Under the pieces are notes generated by a model. The model ran no database searches. It was not told the origin of the DNA and was given only the letters and a program-made list of their open reading frames with translations. A stretch of DNA of 64,000 nucleotides, taken from positions 20,984,364-21,048,363 of the forward strand of contig CM073322.1 in assembly GCA_037043015.1 (NCBI GenBank). Reading direction: 5' to 3'. This document shows, piece by piece, positions 1 to 11,762 of this stretch (position 1 is the stretch's first letter; every line of letters begins with the position of its first letter). The position numbers were made by a program, and so were the translations under genes. The stretch comes from Bryum argenteum. Taxonomy: Eukaryota; Streptophyta; Bryopsida; Bryales; Bryaceae.

Positions 1-53
1 GGAATAGGTGTCTTTTTGACCTAATTGTTGAGCGGGGTTGTGATGGGGCTCAG

Positions 54-869
<816 letters not shown>

Positions 870-1640
870 ACTAGATACTCGATGTTTTTTGTATTCCGAA
901 GCCCTTTTTAAAGAGGTTAAGAAACTCAAAGAGGTTTATGCATCTTGTGGTGTGCGGAATATGCACGTGTTTTTGCTCTTAATCCATTCCTTCTAGAATC
1001 GAAGTTCATGTCGGATCTCTGAAAGTTTTGATTGTTCGTTGAAATTTAGGGATCTACCGACATATACAGTGTACCTGTCACTGAAAGTATGATGTCGGTT
1101 CTGGGTAGATCTTAATCTTCCAAATTAGGGCATGGTTTTGAATCTAGGATATTACAAATCAAATGAGTACCGAAGATTCTTGGAGTTGTCGCCGTGTTTT
1201 ATGCGAACAAGAAGTGAAAGAATGTCTCATAGCGCCAATAAGTTCGATGGCTTATTAACGATTTTATGAGTTTACTTGTACCATCAAGAATGTCTTTCTA
1301 CTCCACTAGGTCCAGATCAGGTGATATCACTCCAATTAAACAACAATAATTGTAGAGATGATAATCAAGAGTGGTATAATCCCTTCGAAGCGGCAACGGT
1401 AACACATGCGTGACTCTTCGAACCATAGTCCAATTTTTTGGTACCTACACATGCCGCAGGTTCGGTGCTTGAGGGCTGCGTAATACCGTTGATGGATTTG
1501 GAGATTCAGGCTTTGCTAAATTGTGTACCAAGTCCTTAAGGAAGGATGAAAATAAATAATTTTGTATGAACATGTGCACTAACGGTGCTGATTACCGTAA
1601 GGTGCTTCAATTTACATAACTACGTTATAAGTTTCTACCA
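870..1640. other. RPS5 3' flank, no gene seen
   Basis: Begins with the RPS5 3' untranslated region. No clear polyadenylation signal could be fixed by eye. Beyond about 1100 it is AT-rich single-copy-looking DNA without a convincing ORF or terminal-repeat structure. Confidence 0.5.
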
Positions 1641-1642
1641 CG

Positions 1643-1796
1643 CTTGTTTACCCCAGCTTGTTTAACCCAGCTCTTTCATCCCAGCTTGTTTATCCCAGCT
1701 TGTTTATCCCAGCTCTTTCATCCCAGCTTGCTTACCCCAGCTTGTTTAACCCAGCTCTTTCATCCCAGCTTGTTTATCCCAGCTTGTTTATCCCAG
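1643..1796. repeat. 14-bp minisatellite with higher-order order
   Basis: Eleven consecutive 14-bp units of the form CTTGTTTAYCCCAG or CTCTTTCATCCCAG, followed by a decayed partial unit. Unit variants follow the order A B C D D C A' B C D D, so an 84-bp (six-unit) block has been duplicated as a whole. The open frame across it is a by-product of the repeat. Confidence 0.9.
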
Positions 1797-2198
1797 CTTT
1801 GTTCATTGATTGAATCTGAATCAGACCCTGGTTTTAAGGGGTGGAAACCATGACTCCATCAAAGATATTTAAAAATAAGGCATACATGTGAGTGCAAAGG
1901 GTCTCCTCTCCCTCGGACTATTTTTCTTGGCGGTTTTTACAGCTGCAAGGCCATTATTGTGCAAAGAATTTTTTCTCATGTTTTTTTTCTTCTTTTCTTT
2001 TTCTTTCTTCTTTTCCTCATTAACAAGGGTGTTATTGAGATGAAGGTATGAAGGTAAATTACTTGGTAATCTAATTACTGCAATACGACCAACCTTAGGT
2101 AGATACGCAGTCTAGAGGGACACCAATACTCAATCCTTAAACTTTGAATGAACCATCTTCATTAAGTTCTGTTATAGGTAAAACCTCAAGTAGTTTCA

Positions 2199-2422
2199 CA
2201 CTACACTAAATTTGATAATTAGTGTTAGATTATTATAAGATTTGAATGCTATAAAATTTTACTTTTGTTCAAAAAAAATTCCAAGAGCATTGATTCTGAT
2301 ACGATATAAGGACCTCCATCTTGGCCAATATAGTGGGTAAAATTATTGAACAACAGTAAAAACTTATAACATGTTTATGTAAATTAGTGTTATCAACACT
2401 AATTATCAAATTTAGTGTAGTG
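2199..2422. mobile_element. MITE, family M1, copy 1
   Basis: About 220-bp element with near-perfect terminal inverted repeats. The left end reads CACTACACTAAATTTGATAA and the right end is its inverse, followed by a subterminal TTAGTGTTAGAT-type stretch. A second copy at 44429-44653 is closely similar over its whole length. The CACTA...TAGTG ends suggest a CACTA-type origin, but the outer CA is missing from the second copy and the flanking triplets (TCA and GAA) do not match, so the superfamily is open. Confidence 0.85.
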
Positions 2423-3880
2423 GAAAGGTGGTCTCTATATACCCCATGAGTATTCCCCCATATTTGTAATTATTCACATACACACAAGCAACACTAATGA
2501 ATGATCACGACCATCTCTCAATAAGTTGCCTAGAAATAGCACTAGGATGTGCTAACCATAAAGTGCTGCATGATTTGTAGGTTTGCTTTTGAATGAGACT
2601 ATACAAGGATTGTTAGTTAGTGTTACAAATGTTAATTGCAAACTGTGATGTCACACGTCCTCCCAAAGTGTTACAACACTAATCTTCAATCCATAACCCT
2701 AAATGTGAGAGCATGCAAACCTCCTTGCAAGTGGCTAGATTTTATTAAGAGTGGTGCAATTGGTGGCTTGAAGAAAAGACAAGGGACATGGATTACAATG
2801 GCGACCGAAAGTGAACACTAATCTTAACAGAGTTGAGAAATAGTGTCCTCTACCAAAATTGTCTGTTACACTAATATCCACATAACACTAATTATTGCTT
2901 CATGAGCAGCTTTTTGAGTTGTTCAATAATGGGCATAAATGTTTGTGAAAGCAACATATGTACGTACACCACCTTTTTTGAAAGACTAGGAATTTTTGGT
3001 TCCCTCGCAACCTAGCAATGAAGAAGGTTCACCTAATGCTGTCATCTATTGAAAATTTTGGATAAAGTGATGAAAACAATTCAATTTATCTTGTATAGTC
3101 CAATTTGCTACAAACTTTTGAGATCAAGTTGTGGTATCATCTTACGTTATAGGTACTATAATTACCAACTCTATATAATATATATTGGTGTATGTATGGA
3201 AGAGGAGATAGGTAGCTCTATATATTAAGATAGATAGTTTGTATGTTTTGTTAGTGACATTGGTGAAATCTTCACCACTAAGGATCGCTCGGATTTGGGC
3301 GTGGGAGGTGTTACTAAAAGCAAGTATTTTGTAGGGGTGTGGCTAAAAGTGGGATTGTGGATTGGACATGCAAATCCCTAGTTGTTGAATTAAAAAGTAT
3401 TTATAGTTTCAGAAATTAATTTACATTATAGAGAATGACCTAATTTTGGATGGAGAAAAAAAAAAAACAATAAGAACCCAATTGTGCAAAAATCGCATTT
3501 CTTTGAAGCCTTAGAAAAATTGCTAAAAATAAAACATGGACCTACCAGCATAGAAATCTAATTTTTTAAAGACGATAACAGAGAGGGAGACAATAGCAAC
3601 GACAAGGACAATAGCAAAGACATGGATGAGGATGGAGACGGACATCGTAAACATATTTTTGTAGGCGTTGCAAAACCATGGACCATACTAGTAGGTATAT
3701 ATTACCAACTCTTATACAATCCAATCAATGATATGACCCTTGCACCGTAGGTGGACCCTCGACCTACTTAGGGCCCATTCCCATGGAAGACCTCTGCCCG
3801 CATTTTCACCGTAGCTACCCGTATTCTTTCACGAGCCATTTTTCAAGATGCAAATTACGGGTTCCTTCCCATGTGAGACC
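2423..3880. other. AT-rich intergenic stretch
   Basis: No supported gene. The short ORF at 2636-2821 has no recognisable family and poor codon pattern. The stretch contains scattered motifs such as AGTGTTA near 2610-2880 that echo the M1 MITE interior. Confidence 0.4.
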
Positions 3881-3890
3881 CGTCATGCTT

Positions 3891-4001
3891 GAAAATAAGC
3901 AAGTGGTGGACAAAGCTTTTGTCCTACTCCACTACCACCCCATTCTAAGATCAAATTGCTAGTGATTAGGACAAAAGCTTTGCTCACCACTTGCTAATTT
4001 T
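3891..4001. repeat. Hairpin (foldback) of about 36-bp arms
   Basis: Arms 3891-3926 and 3964-4001 are inverted copies with the core AGCAAGTGGTGGACAAAGC and a loop of about 37 bases. It lies inside a decayed region (about 3770-4170) of prefix GGGCCCATTCCCATGG, possibly an old MITE. No target duplication was identified. Confidence 0.6.
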
Positions 4002-4196
4002 CATGTAATTTAAGTAATCATAAGTGTGAAGCCAAGATCTGTCGCACACTATCTTAGTATTGCGAGAACCCCTAATATATTCACCTCCCATTGGCAAGCC
4101 CTTGATTTATTACGGGTTCCCGTAAAACTAATTACGTGTTCGATTACATGGGAATGTCTTGCTTTTTGGAGACTCTCGCAATTTTACGAGGACTTA

Positions 4197-4285
4197 CTCA
4201 CTATGTTTCATTATAATTGTATAGTAGACTTCTCGAAAGTAGATTTGAGAGAATCTACTCGACAATTATAATGAGACAAAAGGAG
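4197..4285. mobile_element. Stowaway-like MITE
   Basis: An 89-bp element that folds end to end. It is flanked by TA on both sides (4195-4196 and 4286-4287). It begins CTCACTATGTTTCATTATAA and ends with the inverse, and the core GTAGATTTGAGAGAATCTAC is shared with the element at 7206-7307. TA duplication and a self-complementary body are typical of Tc1/mariner-derived Stowaway MITEs. Confidence 0.8.
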
Positions 4286-4411
4286 TACTTTCGTCTCACT
4301 GCTCAAACTGTCCTAACTACTTTGTTGATGATGTTGTTTAACCTCTAGAGGCTCGATGGGTTTGAAGAAAAACTTATATGCATTATAAAATATGGATTCC
4401 ATAACTCTTAT

Positions 4412-4566
4412 GCATGGTTGTCATATTGGACAAATTACTATTCATTTCATGTCCTATAGGACGAATTACCATTTATCAAATGTACCTTTCAAGTATATGT
4501 GATGAATAGTAACTCGTCCTGTAGGACATGAAATGAATAGTAATTTGTCTGATATGACAACCATGC
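4412..4566. mobile_element. Foldback MITE of about 155 bp
   Basis: Terminal inverted repeats of about 65 bp, starting GCATGGTTGTCATATTGGAC on the left. The right end is the inverse with a few mismatches and ends GACAACCATGC. The loop is about 25 bases. No second copy is seen in the window and the target duplication is not clear. Confidence 0.7.
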
Positions 4567-5810
4567 TAGTCTTATGATGTAGGGCTCCAAATATAGAATA
4601 AAGAGTTTAAACCTTAAATTGGATCTATACATTTCAAGTTTCTAAAATAGGTTATATATGTTTTATAATTAATAAACTTTGAAAATCAATATAACATGTA
4701 ATTTCTATTATTAGAACTTGGAAATTGATATGATTGGCTAAAGTCACATATTATATGATAAGATGGAGAGAGGCCACGAGTAACCTATGAGGATTCTTAT
4801 TAGTTTCCTTAAATAGTAATTTTTCTTAGACTAAGAAAACCTTGCCCTCTTTTTGTTTGAAGGCTTATTGTGAACAACATATGAATTCAAACGAGGTAAT
4901 GTAAATTAGATGTGGTTCCTAACTCACCAAACTTCTAAAATATCAAAAAAGATTCCAAAAGTCCTTTCGTTATCCAAGCTCCTCAAAGTTCGGAATCGAC
5001 CCTAAAATGGTTGATTGGGCTCTTTGGGGTTAATGATGCTAGTGATTTGAAATCTCTTTAATTGGTTCTCCTTATCAAACGATGGACGACTATGTATGGT
5101 CCATGTAGTGACGCTCATAGAGTTTACATACAATATTGTTAGAAAAAATAATATATAAACCAAATTTTTACAAACAACTTTTTTCATGATTGCACAAACC
5201 TCAGCTTCTACCTACAATAATTATACAATTGAACCTCAATCGACCCTAGAACGCTGAAGCGGACACAAAGTGTCTGATGAATGAATTTGAAATCTAATAT
5301 TGGAGGATAGACAATGTTTCTTCATCCAAAATCATTGTTTCAACTTCCTCATCATCTACGGCTCCAACGTTCCAAATTTAAAATGGCACTATATCATGTG
5401 CCATTTTGTCACACCAAAACTTGCATTTGCATAATGGCACACTTTGCAGTATTCCACCTTTTTTTTTAAATTATAAAATCACTCATCTACTTCCATAACG
5501 GCGATCCCTATCTACTACACATGAACATGACGAAAAACACATGAGCGCATAACACATGGCGATCCATTGGCAGCTTGGCATCACATACAAGTTGTAGGAC
5601 CCATGTCCTTTGGACACACAAAAAAAACTTGATTTCACAAGTAACTTCATTAATAAAAAATCTAAAATTGTCGTTTGAAAAAATTGAGTATCCATATATG
5701 TCCTTTGGACACAAAACAAGAAAAAGAAGAAAATCTTTGAACACAAAAGAAGAGAAGACAAAACGGCTAAGTTGAGTTAGATCTACTTCTATAACATTAT
5801 ATTGTTCGGC
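4567..5810. other. AT-rich intergenic stretch
   Basis: No supported gene. Near 5385-5455 there are fragments of an ATGGCAC/GTGCCAT repeat related to the element at 37480-37725. Overlapping short ORFs on both strands at 5480-5775 lack protein family features. Confidence 0.4.
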
Positions 5811-5816
5811 GATCCT

Positions 5817-5935
5817 TCCTACCTACCTACGTACCTACCCACCAATGTACCCACCTACCCACCTACGTACCCACCAACCTACATACCTACCCACCTATGT
5901 ACCAATCTACCAACATACAAACCTACCTACCTTAT
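5817..5935. repeat. (CTAC)n tetranucleotide repeat
   Basis: Imperfect run of CTAC/CCAC/GTAC units. A shorter echo lies near 6137-6190, separated by a pure 36-base A run at 5964-5999. Confidence 0.9.
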
Positions 5936-5962
5936 ATGCTTTTTGGATTATGTATAATTTTT

Positions 5963-5963
<1 letters not shown>

Positions 5964-5999
<36 letters not shown>
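5964..5999. repeat. Poly(A) tract, 36 bases
   Basis: Uninterrupted A run, one of eight pure homopolymer runs of 36-56 bases in the window. Confidence 0.95.
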
Positions 6000-6000
<1 letters not shown>

Positions 6001-6351
6001 GGGCACACATAGAAATAATAAACATAATACTATTCCAAAAAATGGTAGACAAGGGATACTTGTTTTAGCTTCGCCGCTGGGACGACGGGAACCATAATGG
6101 ACGGCAAAATTGGGTCCGTCGTGTGGCAATCCTTCCTACCCACCATTGTACCAACCTACCAACCTACAAACTTAACAACCTACCTACCTTCTTTTGTGTT
6201 TTTTGGATTATCTATAAATAAAGAAATAAATAATATTTTTTTAATAAAAAAAACAGGAGCATATATAGGAAATGGTAGATATAGGCTACTTTTTTTAAAT
6301 TACCATATAAAGAGCTCTTCGTGGAATTGGGTTATTTGTAATATTCATTAT

Positions 6352-6682
6352 CCCTTAAACGTCAAGCTATATGGTTTTGGGCAGCCCAGTATTGGATCAC
6401 AACATCTTTTGGACTTGGGCATCATGAATAGTCCAATCAATGATGAGCTTGCAACCTCCTACTAGTTTATGTACAACCCCAACCTACCTACCACAATCCT
6501 TTCAAAGCACAAAATCATTCATACAAATTGTGATTTGAATTCTAAAATTTCACTTTTTGAATGCATCACAAGAAGGTGACCAGTTTGACATCAAATTATA
6601 AGTAAAAAGTTTAGTACATTGAGAGCTACAAAGGAGATTCTGTTGGAATATGACCCCTCGGGTCACCTTCGGCATTTAAGGG
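6352..6682 (-). mobile_element. TTAA-2 family element, copy a (TSD TTAT)
   Basis: A 331-bp non-autonomous element. The left end reads CCCTTAAACGTCAAGC and the right end GGCATTTAAGGG. Both sides are flanked by TTAT (6348-6351 and 6683-6686). Because TTAT is not palindromic, this is a direct 4-bp duplication and not part of the inverted repeat. The body matches copies at 9603, 11408, 35449 and 59952; the shared internal stretch includes GATGAGCTTGCAACCTCCTA. Confidence 0.9.
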
Positions 6683-6952
6683 TTATTTCCATCTAGAGGA
6701 ATTGTTGACAATGGCATGAATGGAGTGCTTTACCTTATTTATGGTAAAGTCAATCCACCGAACTGCAACTGCTGACCTGGCGTGCATGTTGTCCAGGTCA
6801 GCATTCAGTTTAAACGCCGAAAGGGTTATCCGTGCCGCTAATACTATCCACGTGGACGTGACTAATTGACAATGCCGTTCGTGTTGACCAATCTCACGTG
6901 CAACATGGCTCATGTTGGTTGGTGGGTTTTGAAATTTTGCTTTTTGGTAAAG

Positions 6953-7203
6953 ATTATAGTAAGGTGCTTAATAATGGCTCAATCTACAGGAATGTTACTA
7001 GTGCAAGCAATTTTAGTGTCTAAGGAAAAATCTATACAAAGCTAGTAAGAGCAAGTGGAATCATCAGTTGTGGACTCTTCTATAGTGAGTTATGAATTTT
7101 TGAAGTTGGAAATCAATAGGTGTTCCTAAAATGCTCCATTAAAATGACACTCTATAATGTTTGCCGTGAGTACATGGTATTGTTGTGCGGGAAAACTATT
7201 ATG
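6953..7203 (+). repeat. Dispersed repeat R8, copy 1
   Basis: Recognised by AATGGCTCAATCT, AGCAAGTGGAATCATCA, GAGTTATGAATTTTTGAAG and TAATGTTTGCCGTGAGTACA in that order. Related copies lie at 12690-12910, 13045-13660, 26640-27186, 37912-38225 (reverse) and 52742-53055. No ORF, and the ends are not defined. Confidence 0.75.
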
Positions 7204-7205
7204 TA

Positions 7206-7307
7206 CTCCCTCCGCCCCATTTATATTGTCCAATAGGTTCTCTCAAATCTACATTGCAAGGTAGATTTGAGAGAACCTACCAGACAATATAAATGGGACA
7301 GAGGGAG
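7206..7307. mobile_element. Stowaway MITE
   Basis: A 102-bp near-perfect palindrome flanked by TA duplications (7204-7205 and 7308-7309). The terminus CTCCCTCCGCCCCATTTATA matches the classic plant Stowaway terminus CTCCCTCCGTCCCA. It has inserted into, or beside, the end of the R8 repeat. Confidence 0.92.
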
Positions 7308-7309
7308 TA

Positions 7310-8160
7310 CCTTTGAGTGAAGATGATTAGAGATCCATTTGGAATCACTTCACTATAAGGCTTGATCAAGCTGGGGTGTTCACAATCTAACCTTATTCTC
7401 TCTCTTCTATAATGTCTTATCTTAAGGTTCTCTTATATCAATCATCAAGGTTAACTTAGAAAGAAGTTACATATCAAGTAAGTATTGTGAGACAAAGGAC
7501 ATAGTGATGCGATTGAAGGAGTGACATTATAAAAGGGTGACATTAGAGAGAGAGGGAGGGAGGAAGAAAGAAATTACAGAGATCATATGTATAGAGGCAC
7601 TACACTACTACACTACTGTATATGTGGTTCAAGTAGACCCAAAGTGGCATCAAGGACCCAACTTGGGTACATTATAGTAGGGAAAGAGAAGCAGATCTAG
7701 GGAGGAAATGAATGACAATGCAATGTACAGTACCCGGCAAGAGAGATATGGACAACTTGCAGAATGCCAAAAACAAGGTGAACTTCAGGTGGATGCTAAA
7801 AATTATGTTTCTCATAAAATTGCACAAAGCTCTATGAGCAGATACATATAGGTGTTGTTTCCAAGTAGCAAAGGCTAAACTAATTCATTTGAATGAGTAA
7901 CAACATTTAAAATTTTGGAGTCTTCACAAGGTTCTGGTTCGAAAATGCCTGTGTCCATATCTCTCTTGCCAGGTACTGTACGCGAGTGAGCGGTCAGGGG
8001 AAATGCCGGGAGAGCAACAAAAGGGCTGGATTGTTATTGCTCCTGTATGTTTTGTGGACATGTGATGAGTCAGGTTCTATGAAGCTAGCTTTCTCCACAC
8101 CCAACAATTAAAAGGAGCTAGTGCATGGCCCAGCCTGCATGTTCCTTTCCTTTCACTGTT
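7310..8160. other. Intergenic stretch with a distant inverted repeat
   Basis: No gene seen. The positions 7722-7752 and 7948-7980 carry inverted copies of about 30 bp (GGCAAGAGAGATATGGACA and its inverse) separated by about 195 bases, so a transcript could fold into a long-looped hairpin. A GAGAGAGGGAGGGAGG purine tract lies near 7540-7565. Confidence 0.5.
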
Positions 8161-8161
8161 T

Positions 8162-8815
8162 GTGAGACTTTTGGAAAATCAGTTCCGGAAAGCGGAGGAT
8201 TTCTCATTTTGTAGAGTCAATGAATTCACAACCATAAGTGAAGTATCGGCCTTTTTCCCAACTGAAGTAGCATTGCAGCCACTTCTCTCGCCACTTACTC
8301 AGACACTCATTCATGCATACGGCCAACCTTTGAGATTTTCAAATCTGCAACATCTTACAGTTTCTTCCTTTCCTTCCCTTTTTTCTCAAGTGTCAGCTCC
8401 GTTGTTGCTCCCGAGGTTCAGGCACCAGTGCATATGTGGTTTGAGTAAACCCAAGACTGAAAGCTTGGGTTTATGTGGTTTGAGTGAACCCAAGACGGAA
8501 AGCTTGGGTTTGTGTGGTTTGAGTAAACCCAAGACTGAAAGCTTGGGTTTTTCTAAACCTCTTGAGTTTATTCATTCGCTCTACTCAAATCACATATGCA
8601 CTAATGTGAGTATTGTGGTCTCCGTAACCCTGTATGTGAGTACCCCATGTATTTGTAATTTCTACTCACATGGGTGTGTGTATCGTGAGGACTCACTGGA
8701 TATACTTGTGTCGTTTAAGGTAAAGGGACCCATTCCCGACCGGGGACCCATAACCGATCAAGCCCAATTCCTAGATTTTGAGAGAACAGATGTACCTCAT
8801 TTGTATATTTGAGCA
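8162..8815 (+). other. ORF with three in-frame 39-bp repeats, coding status doubtful
   Basis: A 216-codon open frame whose first codon is GTG and which has no nearby ATG at the front. Its centre carries three tandem 39-bp units (8436-8474, 8475-8513, 8514-8552) encoding CGLSKPKTESLGL three times with a few changes. 39 is divisible by three, so the repeat keeps the frame open. Each unit also contains AAACCCAAG and its inverse CTTGGGTTT, so the DNA forms short hairpins. The remainder resembles no family I know. It could be an exon of an unknown gene, a captured fragment, or chance. Confidence 0.25.
8436..8552. repeat. 39-bp tandem repeat, three copies
   Basis: Three nearly identical units of GTGGTTTGAGTAAACCCAAG... 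type, each with an internal AAACCCAAG/CTTGGGTTT inverted repeat. Confidence 0.95.
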
Positions 8816-9228
8816 TGTGATCGACTTTAGGTTCCAAGCAACTTTTCACTTTAAACAATTATAACTATTTGAATAATGCATATAAAATCACGAAACTTTT
8901 TGCATTCAACAAGAACCTTATGTTTGCACACATGAAAAATTCTAAAGAAATATATACCTTAATATCATATGCTAAAATCCTTAAGTGGTCGGTTATAGGT
9001 GCCTCTACCTTACTCAAGTTGTGGATAGAGATTAGGTAGGTGCTACGAATGCATTATCATTTTGAGACTCACTACCAATTTTTCTTTAACAAAACACCCA
9101 ACAAAAGTACCTTTCCTTTTACATCAAGTTAAAAGTAGATCAAAAAGAATGTTTTGTAAGTTTCAACCATGACAAGTGACGAAACCATTTGTAAATTTTC
9201 ACGATCACGGCTCTATAACCAAGAGCAC

Positions 9229-9287
<59 letters not shown>

Positions 9288-9598
9288 CAACAAAACGATC
9301 ATTGGATAATCACAACAAGGAAGTAAAGCACCGCTTATCACAAGATAACCATAATCCCTGACATATGAAGGAGGCAAAGTGCGTGCATCTTTTAAAGAGT
9401 GAGTCCATCATTATTGACTGGAAAGGATGTATCTCAATCAGGTTGACTCACTTTCACTCGACAGTCACTGCCACCCACATGAAATAAAAGCTTTCAAACA
9501 TGGTTCAAACTATTAGACCATAGCCCCAGGAACATATATGCAAGCTGCTTTCTTTCTCAGCTTTGATTTTTAAGCTAGGTCTCTCAAAATACAACCAA
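8816..9598. other. AT-rich intergenic stretch with poly(T) run
   Basis: Contains an uninterrupted 56-base T run at 9232-9287, the longest homopolymer in the window. No gene or terminal-repeat element recognised. Confidence 0.5.
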
Positions 9599-9602
9599 TT
9601 AA

Positions 9603-9963
9603 CCCTTAAACGTCTAAGGTGACCCGAGGGGTCCTTTTCCAACAGAATCTTCTCTGTAGCTCTCAATGTACTCAACTTTTCACTTGTAGTCTGATGTCAA
9701 ACTGGTCACCTTCTTCTGATGCATTCAAAAAGTGAAATTTTACTGTTCAAATTACAATTTGTATGAGTGATTTTGTGCTTTGAAAGGATTGTGGTAGGTA
9801 GGTTGGGGTTGTACAATACTTGTAGGAGGTTGCAAGCTCATCATTGATTGGATCATTCATGATGCCCAAGTTCAAAAAGTGCACTATTCATGATGCCCGA
9901 GTCCAAAAGATGTTGTGATCCAATACTGGGCTGCCCAAATCCGTATAGCCTGACATTTAAGGG
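9603..9963 (+). mobile_element. TTAA-2 family element, copy b
   Basis: A 361-bp element with ends CCCTTAAACGTCTAAGG and CATTTAAGGG, flanked by TTAA at 9599-9602 and 9964-9967. The body is closely similar to the other TTAA-2 copies. The right TTAA is directly followed by sequence that starts like a TTAA-4 element, so two elements may share this target. Confidence 0.93.
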
Positions 9964-9967
9964 TTAA

Positions 9968-10900
9968 CCTCTCAAGGCAAAAAAGCTCTAACAAGGTCGA
10001 TTTGACTATAGTCAACCTCTTGTTAACCCCTAAAGATCCACAATGTTTTGGGAGCTTGAAATCCCAACACTGACCACTATGTACTAATGGGGGTATGTTC
10101 CAATATTTTTGGAAAATTTTGATGATTTCAACCGTAGGATCTTGAAGTAGACTACCATCGGTAGTAGTGTGAAAATTTTCAACTGTTGGATCATCACTAA
10201 ATGTGAGATCGTAACATTTGAAGTTGATGGTAAATTATTTTTTTGGCCTTTATGGTAAAAGCCGAATCGGTGGCCGTGGTCGTTTAGAGGTTAACTAATT
10301 TAAGGTTGTACGATGTTGCAACTTTTTAGAGTTTTCTCATATCTTTCTAACAAGACCATTCACGTTTCGAAATTTCTCATAGTGTAGGAGATGATTGTGA
10401 TCGAAGTTTGGAGAATAATACTTGGCCATGTTGAAATCTGCCGAGAACTGCGGTGCATGCTAAGTTATTCTCAAAATTTGCCAAAAGTCAATTGAATTCC
10501 AGCAACTTCAACTATTCACCAAGAGTTGAGATTTTACTTTTTTTTCATAATTTCTTTTTTGGATATGTAAATTAGGTTCTAAGGCATGGTCTCATCATTG
10601 AGATTTTCAATCCAATCATTTTTCACATGCCTTTTTTATTGTCAAAGACGAGCCTTTGTGTTTCAACTCTAGCATACCTCTCTGTAATAATACCAAGTCT
10701 TTTTATAGGTTTTAGGGGTCTTATAAGGGTAAACAATAGGTAAACATAAACCTAACTCACGTGAGAACAAGAATTTGAAGAGTCTCGTGTCACATTTACT
10801 TTTGAAATTAGTTTTTATGGCTCACAAACACTTAAACATTACTTTGAAACCAATGATTTTTTAATTTTATTTTTTAATTTTTTAATTTTAAACTCCGAAT
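9968..10900 (+). mobile_element. TTAA-4 family element, copy b, interrupted; right end not fixed
   Basis: Starts CCTCTCAAGGC after TTAA 9964-9967 and continues across the nested element 10027-10290. It carries the TTAA-4 interior, recognised by GTAGGAGATGATTGTGATC, TGCTAAGTTATTCTCAAAAT and GAGAACAAGAATTTGAAGAG, in the same order as at 17246-18049. The right terminus is lost in AT-rich sequence near 10850-10900. Confidence 0.65.
10027..10290 (+). mobile_element. TTAA-6 family element, nested in a TTAA-4 copy
   Basis: A 264-bp element with ends CCCCTAAAGATCC and GTTTAGAGG, flanked by TTAA at 10023-10026 and 10291-10294. It is the single copy of its family here. The interior resembles stretches of TTAA-3 (GATCTTACGGTT-like and TGAGATCGTAACATTTGAAG) but does not align end to end. 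Confidence 0.8.
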
Positions 10901-11403
10901 ATTTCCAATCTCACAGAATGGGCTGGAGAAGAGGAAGTTGAGAATGTCCCACTCATTCAATCTGACTAAGTCAAGCCAAGTAGGACTTCTCACTGTCTCA
11001 TTGTCCACCTCAATTGTAAAGCACTGGCCGCGGAGGTTCCCATTCAATATGTGGGAGCTTTCTTGCCGGGCAAGTATAATCTGGCCCATTTGAATGGGCA
11101 ACAACAAGAAATTTTAGAATCTCTCCTGTGAAGAAGAGCCAAGTGCAAGAAATTTTGGCCCAATACTTTACGATGAGCAGGGTTTGGGAAGTTTTTTGAC
11201 TTCTACTGGCTATTAACCGGCACTTCCAACACCCAATCGGTTTTTCACAGATCTCTTCCGGCAATTCCCTTATTTCATAAAGAGAATAGAAATTTATTTG
11301 TAATTTTCATCGGTTTTCAGCCGGTGGTTTCATGAATGGACCGGCCAATGTGCTAAATCCATCGGCTCATAATGAACTAGCCGTCGGTTCTTCCTAATCA
11401 TTG
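10900..11403. other. Intergenic stretch
   Basis: No gene recognised. A moderately GC-rich part at 11200-11420 contains repeated CGGTTTTTCAC/CGGTTTTCAG and ATCGGCTC-like words. Reverse-strand ORFs here have no family features. Confidence 0.4.
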
Positions 11404-11407
11404 TCGA

Positions 11408-11758
11408 CCCTTGAACGCACAAGGAAGCGCGAGGGGGTTTTTATGTAACTCTCATTGTACTCAACTTTTCACTTATATTTTGATGTCAAACCGGTCACCT
11501 TCTTCTCATGCATTCAAAAAGTGGAATTTTACAATTCAAATCACAGTTTGTATGAGTGATTTTGTGCTTTGAAGGGATTGTGGTAGGTTGGTTGAGGTTG
11601 TACAGTACATAACCTTGTAGGAGGTTGCAAGCTCATCATTGATTGGTTCATTCATGATGCCCAAGTTCAAAAAGTGCACTAATCATTATGCCCAAGTCCA
11701 GAAGATGTTGTGATTCAATTTTGGGCTGCCCGTTTGAGACTCCATGGACATTTAAGGG
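11408..11758 (+). mobile_element. TTAA-2 family element, copy c, partly decayed
   Basis: The right end CATTTAAGGG is followed by TTAA at 11759-11762. The left end reads CCCTTGAACGCACAAGG and is preceded by TCGA instead of TTAA. A small deletion near 11440 removed part of the left subterminal region compared with copy b. Confidence 0.85.
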
Positions 11759-11762
11759 TTAA

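Noticed and set aside
1644..1853. 69-codon ORF with repeating HPSLF/IPACLSQL
   Set aside because: It is just the 14-bp minisatellite read in frame; the unit length is not a multiple of three and there is no start or family evidence.
5817..6465. Coding ORFs at 5897-6097 and 6097-6465
   Set aside because: They run through a tetranucleotide repeat, a poly(A) tract and a TTAA-2 element, so they are not genes.
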